From: Zantedeschia hybrid cultivar
Lineage: Eukaryota; Streptophyta; Magnoliopsida; Alismatales; Araceae
Length of the DNA stretch: 64,000 nucleotides
NCBI GenBank assembly: GCA_030544215.1
Contig: JARZZO010000008.1
Location: 29,799,614-29,863,613 of the forward strand
Direction: 5' to 3'
Below the pieces are notes generated by a model. It saw nothing but the letters and a program-made list of their open reading frames with translations. It ran no database searches and was not told where the DNA came from. This document shows positions 42,851 to 53,566 of the stretch, one piece after another (positions within the stretch are counted from its first letter, which is position 1; every line of letters starts with the position of its first letter). The position numbers and the translations under genes are program-made.

Positions 42851-43525
42851 CTAAGCAAGGAGGGTATTCGCCTCAATGCATATGTCCTACGGCCTGGATG
42901 GCCTCTAATGCTTAATAATAATGGGTAGCTAGCACTCAAACCACAGAAATCTGAAGACTGAAAAATAACTAAGAAACTGTCTGAATCGCGTCTATGGTAG
43001 TCGACGCTATTCAAAACAGAACCTTAATTTTTCGCAGAAACAGATGCAAACAGCAGAGAAGATATGAAGACTGAAAGGCGTCTGGGTGTGCTGACGCGGT
43101 TTTTAAACGCGTCAGTGCTCCTAGACGCTTTTCAGTTCGCAGAAACAATTTTGCAGGAGGATTTTCTGGGTTGAATCCTCCTCAAACAGGATAAAAAGTA
43201 GTAAATAATCAATTCTTGCATATTTTTTTTAGTTCCAGATTTTAACGGGATGATTTACTAACTAAACAACCAAGATGCCAATCAATCACACAGCACTTTC
43301 ATCACAAAAACAACTTTTTAAACCAATCAAGGGGAGGGCAAGATCTTGCCACTGGGGTGTGCACGTGGTGCACGAGGGAAATTAATTAAACTAAAACACT
43401 TACCAATTGGTGAAGACGTGTCGAGAGACACAAATGGTGCACCGTGGGTGTCCGATTGATGATAGCAAGAACAAAAACAACTAAAAGATGGCGAGACCAA
43501 GTCCCACCGTGATCGCCAAAAAAGC
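42851..43525 (-). mobile_element. B2 leader and primer-site region
   Basis: Non-coding leader between LTR and gag. It holds three GCGTC palindromes (about 42985-43135) and the palindromes GGCAAGATCTTGCC (43337-43350) and GTGCACGTGGTGCAC (43359-43373). A primer-site candidate on the minus strand, TGGCGATCACGGTGGG, lies about seven bases inside the LTR end at 43526. The same features are found in B1. Confidence 0.75.
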
Positions 43526-44865
43526 TGTGAGTGCTTTAAAATGCTCGTGTGATTAACATGAAAAATCTAGGTTGTTTAGTGTAAAATAAACCTATTAAAA
43601 ACAGCAACTAAGTGCAGTGATCGCCAGAAACTTTTGACTTAAAAGTTTCAAAAGAGGTATGATCGCCTACCTGTTTGAACGCGGAAGATATCGAGTCCTT
43701 GATTCCCCTCCTTCAGCCGGCTGAAGAAAGAGAGCCCTTCTCGTTCTTTGTTCTTGCTGTTGAATTTGAAGTTTTGAGAAGTTGAGGATCGTCCATAAAT
43801 CTTTGTGACTTTGTGCTTGTTTTCCTTCCTTTAATTCTCCTTTTTTGCAGCTCGCAGAAATATAGAAAGAAATGAAGAAACAATGATGATGAGAATTAAA
43901 GTAGAAGCAATATCCATACTAATCATGATTTTAAGCATGCAACTAAACAGCAAACTTACTTGTTGGGATGGCTTTTAAAACCCCTTAATCAAATAGGTTT
44001 TGAAAAGATGATGTTGTGTTGTGTGTATTGCATAAAGTGATGATGAAGAATGAGAGATTAATGAAGATGTAAAATGAAAATGCAGAAATGAAACACTTAT
44101 GCCGATTGATGAAGCTTTGAATTGGATGAAGAACGGACGCCGACTTCTGGAATAGCAGTGCTTCGGCGTTTGGACGTCGTTGCTCCGATCTTCAACTCGC
44201 TATCGCTCAATTAACTCAAGATTACGCTTAGCTTAATGGCGCTCAACTTTTTTAACTCTTCAAGATGTAAGGTATTTATAGACTTTTTCTGCGTTCGTGA
44301 TTAACATAGAAAAATCTAGGATTTATCTATCTTAACCGACAGATAAATACTGATTAATTCATCTTTATCTGTAATTATCTAAAATGCGTCCAACATGGCT
44401 GACGCCTTTCAGATTTAATTAAGATAAGGATAAATATCCGGAAAAACTTATCTTTATCTTTATTAGCTAAAACACGTCCACTTGTGTAGACGTCTTTTAC
44501 ACTAATTAAGATAAGGATAAACATCCGGAAGAGAAGTTGAAATAGCTTAGGAAACATAAAACGCGTCAACTACCACAGACGCCTTTTAGCTAATTAATCA
44601 ATTGATTAAAATTCAAATTTAAACGTTAAAATAGTAATAAACTCTAAATGGCGTCCACATGAGTCGACGTCTTTTAGACTTCTTCATATTTCAACTGAAA
44701 TTTGAGTTAAAATCAATTCAATTGATTAACTTAAACATGTCTGTTCGACCCGACACTCAAAAAGATCAATAAAAATTAATCAATGATTAATTATCAGACC
44801 ATTCTGAAGTATTATTATATGATATGAAATTTACTCAAAATGACGTTAAAATTAGCGTGTCTACA
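43526..44865 (-). mobile_element. B2 right (5') LTR, 1340 bp
   Basis: TGTGAGTGCTT to GCGTGTCTACA, followed by CATAG, the second copy of the target duplication. It closely matches 28858-30193. The minus-strand TATA lies near 44275, with four GCGTC palindromes (about 44380-44670) upstream of it. Confidence 0.95.
44380..44675. repeat. GCGTC-N10-GACGC palindromes, B2 right LTR, four units
   Basis: The same four positions as in the left LTR. Spacers are the same as in the left LTR or one to two changes away, as expected for two LTRs of one insertion. Confidence 0.85.
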
Positions 44866-44870
44866 CATAG

Positions 44871-45990
44871 CCCTTTGATAAGTGGCTCCAGTATTCTTTA
44901 ATCCAAATGGCATGACAACATAGCAGTATGTTCCCCAAGGTGTAGTGAATGATGTCTTCTCCTGATCTTCTTCTGCCAATTTGATCTGATTGTATCCTGA
45001 AAACCCATCCATAAATGATAAAGTCTCATAGCCAGCAGTGTTATCAATGAGTACGTCAATATGAGGCAATGGAAAATCATCTTTAGGACACGCCCGGTTT
45101 AAATCTCGGAAGTCAATGCAAATCCTGACCTTCCCGTCCTTCTTCATAACCAGGACTATGTTGGCCACCCATTGTGGATAGAGGACAACTCTAATAAATT
45201 TGGCTTTATGTAGCTTGTCGACCTCTTCCTTCATCTTTAAAGCCATTTGTGGGTGGAATCGCCTAAGCTTCTGTTTGACCGGGCTAGCTCCTTCCTTTAA
45301 AGTCAACCTGTGTTCTACTAAGGATGAGTCTAACCCCGGCATATCTTCATAACACCAGGCGAAAGTGTCCTTATAGTCTTTAAGAACTTGTACCATTGCC
45401 TTCTCATCCTCCACAGAAAGATTCTTACTGACGAGGACAACCTTAGGTTCGTCTTCAGTACCTAAATTGATTTCTTTGGTGGGCTCTTCTACGGCAGCTG
45501 AGGGTTCATCGAATCTCTTCACTCCACTGGCATATGCCTTAGCTGCGTCCTCGTCATCTTCTTCATCTTCAACAATGGGGTCTTTTTCATGCATCAACTC
45601 ATACACCCCATATCCATCATTGACTAACTCATCGTCCATACAGTCTTCTGGCATCTGAATGGGATTTTCCAATAGCTGAGGGATCATAGAGCAAGAAAGG
45701 CATCTATTAGCTAAATCCTGGAGGTATCTATCGGGAATCTGTCTACCCTAAGACTTTCTAGACTTCCTAACCTGATTAACCTGCCTAGAACTAGATTCCC
45801 TAACTTCACTAGACTCCCTATTCTGGCCTAATGCAGGTGAAGCAAAACGAAAATCATGGGATACAGATGGAAATGCAGGAGAATCCTCCCAAGGGGAGGG
45901 GCAGAGTAGATTTAGAAGAGAATCTTGACCGAAAGACCTGCGTGATGGGGTATGATCGGACAAGTAAGAGGTTTCCTCGATGAGGATCTG
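44871..45990 (-). pseudogene. B1 pol, 5' half: acidic linker and RT fingers/palm
   Basis: On the minus strand an acidic linker (EDEEDDEDAAKAYASGVKRF) leads into RT with RICIDFRDLNRACPKDDFPL, GYETLSFMDGFSGYNQ and VMPFGLKNTGATYQRAM. It stops at the B2 insertion and continues at 28855. The frame is open from about 45687 to 44871; a stop near 45750 separates it from the segment upstream. Confidence 0.92.
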
Positions 45991-47040
45991 GGAAGAAGTT
46001 GTTGCCAAATTGGCGTTTTTTTTTGGCAATAGAAGAGTTAAGCATAAAACAGGAATGGAGATGAATAGAAGGAGAATGAGATGAGGGAAGTAGCACCAAG
46101 GCCAAAGGATTAGGGGGATCATATAGCAGTATGTCCCAGATTAAATCATACATCCTCTCTAGATCGAGAGGAGGTGGTGGAATGAGGTCTCGAGGGGACA
46201 GAGTGATCATGACGGGCGGTGCCCGTGGAATGTCTTCAATAATGACCCGCGACCAAGTCGGGGTTAGGAGCAAAGTGCGAAACAAGGTGTGAAGCATGAA
46301 AACATGAGAAGGATAAGTCCCCCTCCAGAGCAGATCTGTGGTATAGCCAGCTTCATAGGGGTCATCTGGCTCCCCTTCATCAGTCTCTTCCGACAGCAGT
46401 ATCCTTTTATCGAAAATAGCATCAGGACCTTTGATCAGCTCATCGATCTGTGGCGGCCACTTGGGTTCTGCAGGATCGAGAAACAACCTATTCAATGCGA
46501 TGTAGAGGTCTCTTAAATCGAACCACCTGTACTATTCACATTCAGGATCTTGGAATTTTCTCCTCTTCATAGGCCGCAGAGCCTCCAAGGACTGGTACGT
46601 GAGCAGTTCTGAGCAGTGTCTAGCCAAGTCTCTCCCATATATATCGTGGAGCTCAAAACATGAAGTAATGACCACTGTGTTGTCATGGCTTATTACGTGC
46701 CCCTTTACAAAATGCGTGTAAAAGGTCCAAGCTAAGGGGTCCCGACCTTCCTTGTGTGGTGTAGACATCGTCTCTCTGACTTTCTGGCCGCCTTCATTCT
46801 CTATTTGATGAACAATGTCCTGCTTCAGTTTTCTTGGCCTATAGCCCAGGCCGCTTCCAGATGTTCCTCAGTGGTCTTTGACGTGAGTGGTCCTGCCTTG
46901 TAACTATGTACCCAGGCCTCTTCCGGGCTGATAACCATTCTTCATCATTATTCTCCATCCTAGGGTACTCATGCACTTCCTCCTCTTTATGGCATTTAAT
47001 GGATAAGGAGAAATAATGGCAGTTTTCAGAGGATCAACCA
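45991..47040 (-). pseudogene. B1 G-patch plus unknown domain
   Basis: The same arrangement as in B2: PRMENNDEEW-like out-of-frame pieces and in-frame MMKNGYQPGRGLGT followed by a stop, a second stop before GTSGSGLGYRP, then the conserved unknown block with one stop before YRWFDLRDLYIA. From 46495 to 45854 the frame is open (MNRLFLDPAEPKWPPQ ...). The A-run next to it has nine bases (46016-46024), so the exit frame differs from that of B2 and B3. Confidence 0.82.
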
Positions 47041-47053
47041 CTGGATGGCAAAC

Positions 47054-47692
47054 CTATAATACCGACAGAAAAGGTTGTCGGCCAGGTGAAGAAGTGGGTT
47101 TGACATTCAAAGAATGAGCATCAGCAAGGATCGGCATACTCGTAACCTTAATGATTCGTCCTTTGAAGGGAAATTTGAGACATTGATGATTCGTGGAGGG
47201 AATCGCCTCAAGAGTTTTTATGTAAGGACGACCCAAAATGGCATTCAAAGAAGGGTCGATTTCCAAAATGTGAAATTCGACCTCTGCATGACTTACAGGG
47301 CCTAGCTCCACTTTCAAATAGATCATTCCCAGAGGGGAACGGGTGGAATTATCATATGTCGTCACGGAGATGGGGCTAGGCAGCCATTTTTCCTTGGGCA
47401 CACCGCACAATTCCAAGGTCTTCGGAGGTAAAACATTGATCGAAGCCCCTGTGTCAACCAGACATGCATCCACGACCTTTTTGCAGATGTTGACTGTGAT
47501 GTTTAAAGCCATGCTCCTGGCTGCTGGTGGTGCTAGTTCCGATATATGGAATGAAATAGAGGGCTGATCCTCCTGAGAAACTAATAGTGCTGCAATCATT
47601 TCCACCGGCACGTCCTCATTGACCATCACCTTCTGCAAATATTCCATCAGGGCTTCTTGGTGAGTCTTTGATCTTTTAATCAGTTCAAGCAC
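47054..47692 (-). CDS. B1 aspartic protease segment
   Basis: Open frame with CLVDTGASINVLPPKTL (DTG active site) and ILGRPYIKTLEAIPSTNHQC, ending in TAG (47054-47056) at the same codon as in B2. DTGAS here, against DTGTS in B2. It is part of a gag-pol reading frame that is broken upstream and downstream. Confidence 0.85.
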   Translation of the reverse strand: MLELIKRSKTHQEALMEYLQKVMVNEDVPVEMIAALLVSQEDQPSISFHISELAPPAARSMALNITVNICKKVVDACLVDTGASINVLPPKTLELCGVPKEKWLPSPISVTTYDNSTRSPLGMIYLKVELGPVSHAEVEFHILEIDPSLNAILGRPYIKTLEAIPSTNHQCLKFPFKGRIIKVTSMPILADAHSLNVKPTSSPGRQPFLSVL

Positions 47693-47710
47693 GGAGATCC
47701 GTGCTGGTGT

Positions 47711-48960
47711 TCAGTCCAGATGTTTCAACAAATCATATTGAGTGCCTGGTGCACTCTCTTCATTGTGTGCTTCCTCCGGCAGCTGTGATGGGCTGTCTCT
47801 AACTGTTGACTGAGAAAAGACCTTGTTGAAAATCCTCCCACTCCGGAGCGCATGTTCCTCAGCCGTGGGAGGTCCGGGTGATACTTTGAGTACCGCAGGA
47901 TTGGATGGTGCGGATGGTGTGGAGTGTTGGTATGTGGGCGATGGTGTGGGGTTAGCTGGTGGTGGAGTGGTACGGATTAAAGGCCTAGACGGTTGGATGG
48001 TGGATGAAGTGGGGAACGGCATGCGTAATAGCAGTTTAGAAGGTTGGATGGTATCTGGATAAGCGGTAGTGGTAGCGGGTGAAGTAGGGAACGGTACGTG
48101 GAGTAGTGGTTTGGATGGTAGGAGGGGTGCGTAGTTGGTTTACGGGGAGGTATTTAATGGAGGCGTAGTGGCGCGGGGTGTAATGGGTTTGAGGAAAGTG
48201 GGCGTTGGTAATGGGTTAGTGGACGCGGGTGAGTGATATGCGGGTGTTGGTATAGGGGTAATGGTAATAGGCTGTGGTCTGGGTATGTCGATGGTGCGGC
48301 GTGGTGGTTGTTCTGCAGTACTCGGAATGTGATCCGTTGAATAAATAGAGGAAGAGTCCTCTATCCTCCACTGTTGCCCGCGGTTAGCCTCAGACCGGCT
48401 ATTTGTCAAGATAGGGGCAACTTGGTTCTGATTTTGGTGCTCCGGAAGCGGGTTCTGCACTATGCCCATGTTCGGTGGTGCTGCTACTTGTGCCGGTGCT
48501 CTCACTTGCTGCTGCTGCTGCTGCTGTGGTGGTCTTCTTGCCTTTAAGGCATGTATGTACTTTTTCATCTCCTCCCAATTAATGCCGTCCTGCTCGTTGA
48601 GATCATGGATGTAATCTCTAAATTGGAAGCAGGTGTCAATAGTGTGTCCAGGTTGCCTATGGAAATAGCAATACCTAGAGGTATTGGCGTTTTAAGGCCA
48701 GATTGCCTTTTCTCTTGGCAGGACCAAGGCATTGGCTGCCATTAAAGCACTGAAAATGTCTGCCAAGGACTCTGGGAGGACTGGGTATTCTGCCCTCTTC
48801 GGGCCTGGAGGTCTTCTCTGCTGGTTATAGTCAGCAGGGGGAGGGACATTATGATACGCCGGCGGTGCGCGCTGCTGGTACTGCTGCTGTTGCTGATACT
48901 GCTGTGGCGGAGGTTGGTACTGTAACTGCCGTTACGGCGGCTGCTGTGGCGGAGGTTGGT
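47711..48960 (-). pseudogene. B1 gag C-terminal part: poly-Gln, zinc knuckle, proline-rich linker
   Basis: Pieces in order on the minus strand: a Gln/Pro-rich stretch with a TAA in it (about 48930), KAIWP followed by TAA (about 48693), the knuckle CYFHRQPGHTIDTC (about 48660), KKYIHALKARRPPQQQ, and Pro/Thr-rich linkers (48568-48140 and 48022-47711) with stops between. Both TAA codons replace CAA of B2. Confidence 0.85.
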
Positions 48961-48961
48961 A

Positions 48962-50629
48962 CTATAACTGCCGTTGCGGCGGCTGCTGTGGCTGTTGCTG
49001 TTGCTGTTGCTGATTCGGCTGTTTGGGCCGCTGAAACTGGGGCTGTTGATACTGGGGGTTTGGTTGCTGCCTGTACCCCTGCTGGTTCGGCTGCTGTGGC
49101 CGCTGGTACTGTTGCTGTTGACTCCTCACAAATTGGGGCGAGTTGTTGTTCATACTGCTAACTTGCTCATGAGAGAGCGTGCCCACGGTAGTCAGACCTG
49201 TGCTGGGGGAATTTGGCACTGCAGGTTTTCGAGGTGGATGCCTGCTAGGTCTGTGAGGTTCAAAGACGCTAGAGAATGTAATGTCCTTGAAGGCATTCTG
49301 ACAGTACCGCGCTCTTTCATAGAGCTCTGCCATGCTGGTTAGATTGTTCAGGGAGAGGACTAGTTTGAACTGAGGCGTAGCGTTGGAAATGAGCATCTTT
49401 ACTTGCTCTGACTCAGACAAGTGATCTTTAACTTTCTCGGCCAAGCCCCTCCATTTGTCAGCAAAACTGACGAACTCCTCATCGGGCTTCATCTTCTCTG
49501 CTATTAGGTCAGTAATGGATAGGGAGGGGGCAACTCTGTCCTGGTATCGTTGAATGAATTTTCGGGAGACGATACCATAGTCCTCTACTTCGGAGGGTTC
49601 CAAGGAAAAGAACCACTCGAGGGCTGGTCCCTCTAAAGATCTCATGAACAAAAAGGCCAATGACCTCTTGTCGTTTTGCCAGAAGGATGACTCGTACATG
49701 AACTCCTTCAAGTGGGTGAAGGGGTTACCAGTACCGTTATACTTTCGGTATACTGGCATCTCAGAGGGTGGCAGGTGGAACACTGGCAGACTTGGTAAAT
49801 TGATCTCTGGTGCAGCTTTGACCCCCATCATCTTCTGGAGGTTGTTGAATTGTTCATCCATGCACTCCATCTCTACCAGCAACGCTTGCGTGGTCGGATC
49901 AGCCTGGGGAGGAGGGAGAGGTGGAGGTACTTGATAGGCATGTTGCCTGGAGTACGTAGGACAAGGAGGACAATAAAGAGGAGGTCCGGCAAAGCTTCCG
50001 CCATGCTTGAGGGCATTTTGATAAGCAGGCGTCAGCGGTCTGGCCGGTTGCCTAGAAGAGGAAAGTTGCAGCGCAGCTGGCCGAGAAGTTGAGACATGGA
50101 GGCCTTCCATGGCCTGATGAATGAAGGGAGGATGATGAGGAGGTTGTTGAGGGATGGCAGGGGGAGCCGCAGGGTTCGGCTCGGCAGACTGCACGGGCGT
50201 CTTCCCCTTTAGAATGGACTGGATCGCCTCGAACTGTTGAAGGTCCAGACGAGAGGCAAGAACTCCCAAAGCATTTACAAGATCTGAGGGATCAGAAGAT
50301 GAGGGATCATTCTGGTTCATGTCTCCCTCGAAGATAGGGTTAGGAACCGCATGCACATGCGGGGGAGGATCAAAATATTGCTCATGAGGATGATAAAGAG
50401 GGGTTGGGACATTCCACTCATACCGAACTGGACAAGGAATAGAATTACGGGAGGCATCAGCATCTCTCCCGCTCTCGAAATGGTAATCAGAATCGCGAGG
50501 GGCATTAGCATCTCCCTCGTAGTTGACAATGGCATCTAGAGCCATGCTCAAGTCCCTACCTGATCGAAGCAGCATGATGTTAGATTTTTCTTCAGAGATT
50601 GGCAAACAAGTTGTACAGAGATTAAACAA
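48962..50629 (-). CDS. B1 Gag, 555-codon frame open to the poly-Gln region
   Basis: This is the most complete gag in the window. The N-terminal about 200 residues are Pro-rich and low in structure. The retrotransposon gag core follows (FHLPPSEMPVYRKYNGTGNP, then HLKEFMYESSFW, EGPALEWFFSLEP, YQDRVAPSLSITDLIAEKM). It ends in a Gln-rich tract. The start at 50629 is the first ATG of the frame; a later ATG (IMLLRSGRDL) is also possible. It forms the particle shell in an active element. The stop after the Gln tract cuts it off from its zinc knuckle. Confidence 0.85.
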   Translation of the reverse strand: MFNLCTTCLPISEEKSNIMLLRSGRDLSMALDAIVNYEGDANAPRDSDYHFESGRDADASRNSIPCPVRYEWNVPTPLYHPHEQYFDPPPHVHAVPNPIFEGDMNQNDPSSSDPSDLVNALGVLASRLDLQQFEAIQSILKGKTPVQSAEPNPAAPPAIPQQPPHHPPFIHQAMEGLHVSTSRPAALQLSSSRQPARPLTPAYQNALKHGGSFAGPPLYCPPCPTYSRQHAYQVPPPLPPPQADPTTQALLVEMECMDEQFNNLQKMMGVKAAPEINLPSLPVFHLPPSEMPVYRKYNGTGNPFTHLKEFMYESSFWQNDKRSLAFLFMRSLEGPALEWFFSLEPSEVEDYGIVSRKFIQRYQDRVAPSLSITDLIAEKMKPDEEFVSFADKWRGLAEKVKDHLSESEQVKMLISNATPQFKLVLSLNNLTSMAELYERARYCQNAFKDITFSSVFEPHRPSRHPPRKPAVPNSPSTGLTTVGTLSHEQVSSMNNNSPQFVRSQQQQYQRPQQPNQQGYRQQPNPQYQQPQFQRPKQPNQQQQQQQPQQPPQRQL

Positions 50630-51599
50630 ACAAGTGAATGTTTAACGTGATTTTAGGATTCCTTGTTGGGTTATTTGGATTTAATTAAATCACAAATTCG
50701 CTCAAGAGATAGAATCCTAGTTTCAGTTTAATGTCCACCGTTATATTTTATGGTTTTCTCTCACAACGTTATGGAAATCTAACCGGGACTTCAATTGGTA
50801 CAACCAGCCCGATGATCAAAGAGGAATACCTTGATTTTGGAGACTTACGGAGGTCTTTAACGCCAGCTACTCTAGTCTGATCGAGGGACCGACCCAATCA
50901 GAGAGAGTTGAAGACGTCAAGAAGAGTGTTCCTAAGAAGAGGAGGGTGTAAGCCTCAATGTGTATGACTTGTAGCCTGGATGGCCTCTAATGCTTAATAC
51001 ATAATGGGTAATAGTACACAGATCACAAAAATCTGAGAACTGAAGAAGTAATAAGAAGCTGCTTGAATCGCGTCGCTGTTGATCGACGCTATTCAAACAG
51101 AACCTCATTTTTTTCGCAGAAGTTCAGGAAGCAGACAGCAGAGAAATGAGACTAAAATGCGTCTGGGTCTAACGACGTAGTTTGAAATGTGTCGGTGTTC
51201 CTGGACGCTTTTCAAGTTGTAGATGCAGTTTTCCAGGAGGAATTTCTGGAACGATTCCTCCTCAAAACAGGATAAAAAGATAAACAATCAGCTCATGCAA
51301 AATTTTTTTGTTTTAAATTTTAACAGGATGATTTATCAAATAAACAACTAGAATGCCAATCAATCACACAATCTTTATCACAAAAACAGCTTTTCAACTA
51401 ATCAACGGGGAGGGCAAGATCTTGCCGCAGGGGTGTGCACGTGGTGCACGTAGGAAATCAACTAAGCTAAAAACTCACCAATTGGTGAAGGCGTGTCGAG
51501 AGACACAGGTGGTGCACCGTGGGTACCCGATTGATAACAGCAAGAACAAAGAATTAAAAAGATCACGAGACCAAGTCCCACCGTGATCGCCAAAAAAGC
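50630..51599 (-). mobile_element. B1 leader and primer-site region
   Basis: Non-coding leader. It holds three GCGTC palindromes (about 51065-51215), the palindromes GGCAAGATCTTGCC (51413-51426) and GTGCACGTGGTGCAC (51435-51449), and a primer-site candidate (minus strand TGGCGATCACGGTGGG, about 51577-51592) seven bases inside the LTR. I could not assign the tRNA. There is no gene. Confidence 0.75.
51065..51215. repeat. GCGTC-type palindromes in B1 leader, three units
   Basis: Spacers GCTGTTGATC, TGGGTCTAAC and GGTGTTCCTG. In the B2 leader the matching units have TATGGTAGTC, TGGGTGTGCT and AGTGCTCCTA. The last two units form a pair with a shared TTTGAAA-like junction. Confidence 0.8.
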
Positions 51600-52951
51600 T
51601 GTGAGTGCTTAAAATGGGTTTGTAATTATCATAAAAAAACTATGTTGTTTAAGTGCAAAATAAACCTATTAAAAAGAAACTAAGTGATGTGATCGCCAGA
51701 AACTTTTGACTAAAAAGTTCCAAAAGAAGATTTGATCGCCTACCTTTTTGGACGTAGGAGATGTTAAGTTCTTGGTTCCCCTCCTTCAGCCGGCTGAAGA
51801 AAGAGAGCCCTTTTTATCCTTGTTCTTGCTTTGGCTGCTATCGAGTTTTGAGGATCGTCTAGAGTCCTTGTTGTTCGCCGTTGATTCCCACCCCTTGATT
51901 CTCCTTTATACCTTGCAAGAAATAGAAAGAAAGAGAGAAAACACAATCAAAACTTAAGAAGAAGTAGCATCAATTCCAGAGGAAATTTTAAATATGCAAT
52001 TGAACCGGTGAACTCACTTGCTGGGTGGTCTTTTAAACCCCTTTAAGATATGGATTGAGAAGAATGATGGTGAGTGTGTGTTGCATGGAGTGATGAAATG
52101 AAAAATGTGATGCTAATAGGATGAAGATGCGAGAAAAACAAAATGAATGAGAAGCTAAGCTAGATGGCCCCTGGAAGCCTTGATCTTAAGAGAATCTTGA
52201 ATGAACGAAGAACGGATGCCGACTCTTGGAAGCAGCAGCACCTCAGCGTTTGGACGTCGTCAAGCTTCTGTGCTCCAATAACCGTCGCCACAATCACTTG
52301 ATCACTATCACTTGCGTCAGCATCACAAACTTTTCACAGACCAAGAGGCTGGGTATTTATAGACTTCTTTGCATCCGCGGATTTACATGAAGAAATCTTG
52401 AGATTGTAACAGATAAATACAGATTAATTCATCCTTATCTGTAATTATCTAAAACGCGTCGCCCATTGGAGACGCCTTTCAGACTGATTAAGATAAGGAT
52501 AAACATCCAGGAAAAAAATATCTTTATCTGTAATTAGCTAAAATGCGTCACCCAATATAGACGCCTTTTACACTAATTAAGATAAGGATAAACATCCGGA
52601 AAGAGATAGAAACAACTTAGGAGACCTAAAATGCGTCGTGTCTTGTAGACGTCTTTTATTTAATTAATCAATTAATTAAAATTCAAATTTAAACATCAAA
52701 ATAGGAATAAAATCTAAATAGCGTCTACCCAGGTCGACGTCTTTTAGACCTCTTCATATTTTAACTGAAATTTGAGTTAAAATCAATTCAATTAATTAAC
52801 TTATATATGTTTGTTTGACCCGACACTATTTAGATAATTAACCCAAAAGGATCAATAAAAATTAATCAATGATTAAATATCAGACCATTCTGAGGCATTA
52901 TTATATGATATGAAATTTACTCGAAATGATGTCAAAATTAGCGTGTCTACA
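51600..52951 (-). mobile_element. B1 right (5') LTR, 1352 bp
   Basis: It matches 17311-18662 in length and sequence. It is followed by CCAAG (52952-52956), the second copy of the target duplication. The minus-strand TATA is near 52350. The element without B2 is about 19.6 kb, large even for a Tat-lineage element. Confidence 0.95.
52455..52750. repeat. GCGTC-N10-GACGC palindromes, B1 right LTR, four units
   Basis: Spacers GCCCATTGGA, ACCCAATATA, GTGTCTTGTA and TACCCAGGTC, the same as or one base from those of the left LTR. Several left half-sites are better preserved here (ACGCGTC against ACACGTA). Confidence 0.85.
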
Positions 52952-52956
52952 CCAAG

Positions 52957-53566
52957 TCCTTGGCTATTAAAAAGTTAGTGATAATTCTTGAAAAGTGATT
53001 GGTGATTATTGGAGCGATTCTTTAAGAGAGACAACGTCCCAATGCTGAAGGATCGAGGCGCTGTTACTACTTCCAGGAGTCTTGAAGCAAGCTTCATCCT
53101 TTCTTCATCATTTCTTCGTCCTTTCAAGATCTATTCAAGAATCAAGGCTTTCCAGGGTCCATCCAACTGAGTTTTCTTAATTAATTTCTGCATCTTTCTC
53201 ATATTTTCATCACATTAAGCATCATAATTTCATCACATCACTCAATGCAACACACACTCACTAGCATTATTTTTCAATTCATGTTTTAAAAGGGTTTCAA
53301 AGACCACAAACAAGTGAGTTCATTTGTTTAGTTGCATGATTAGAATTATTACTAGAATAGATACTACCGCTATTTGAGTTCTTATTATTTTTTTCTTCTT
53401 TCTTTCTTTCTATTTTTGTAAGGTTTAAAGAAGATCAAGAGGAGAGAATCAACAACAAGAAAACCTAGACGATCTTCAAAGCCCCTTAAGTATCCAAAGC
53501 AAGAACAAAGTCATAAGGGCTATTTTCCTTCAGCCGGCTGAAGGAGGAGAATCAAGGACTCCAACA
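52957..53566 (+). mobile_element. B0 LTR, second part
   Basis: This continues the plus-strand LTR that stops at 17310. It contains the palindrome CTTCAGCCGGCTGAAG at 53528-53543 and is broken at 53566 by A2. The two parts sum to about 1150 bp. The missing end, about 190 bp by comparison with B1, should lie beyond A2 and the window. There is no gene. Confidence 0.88.
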
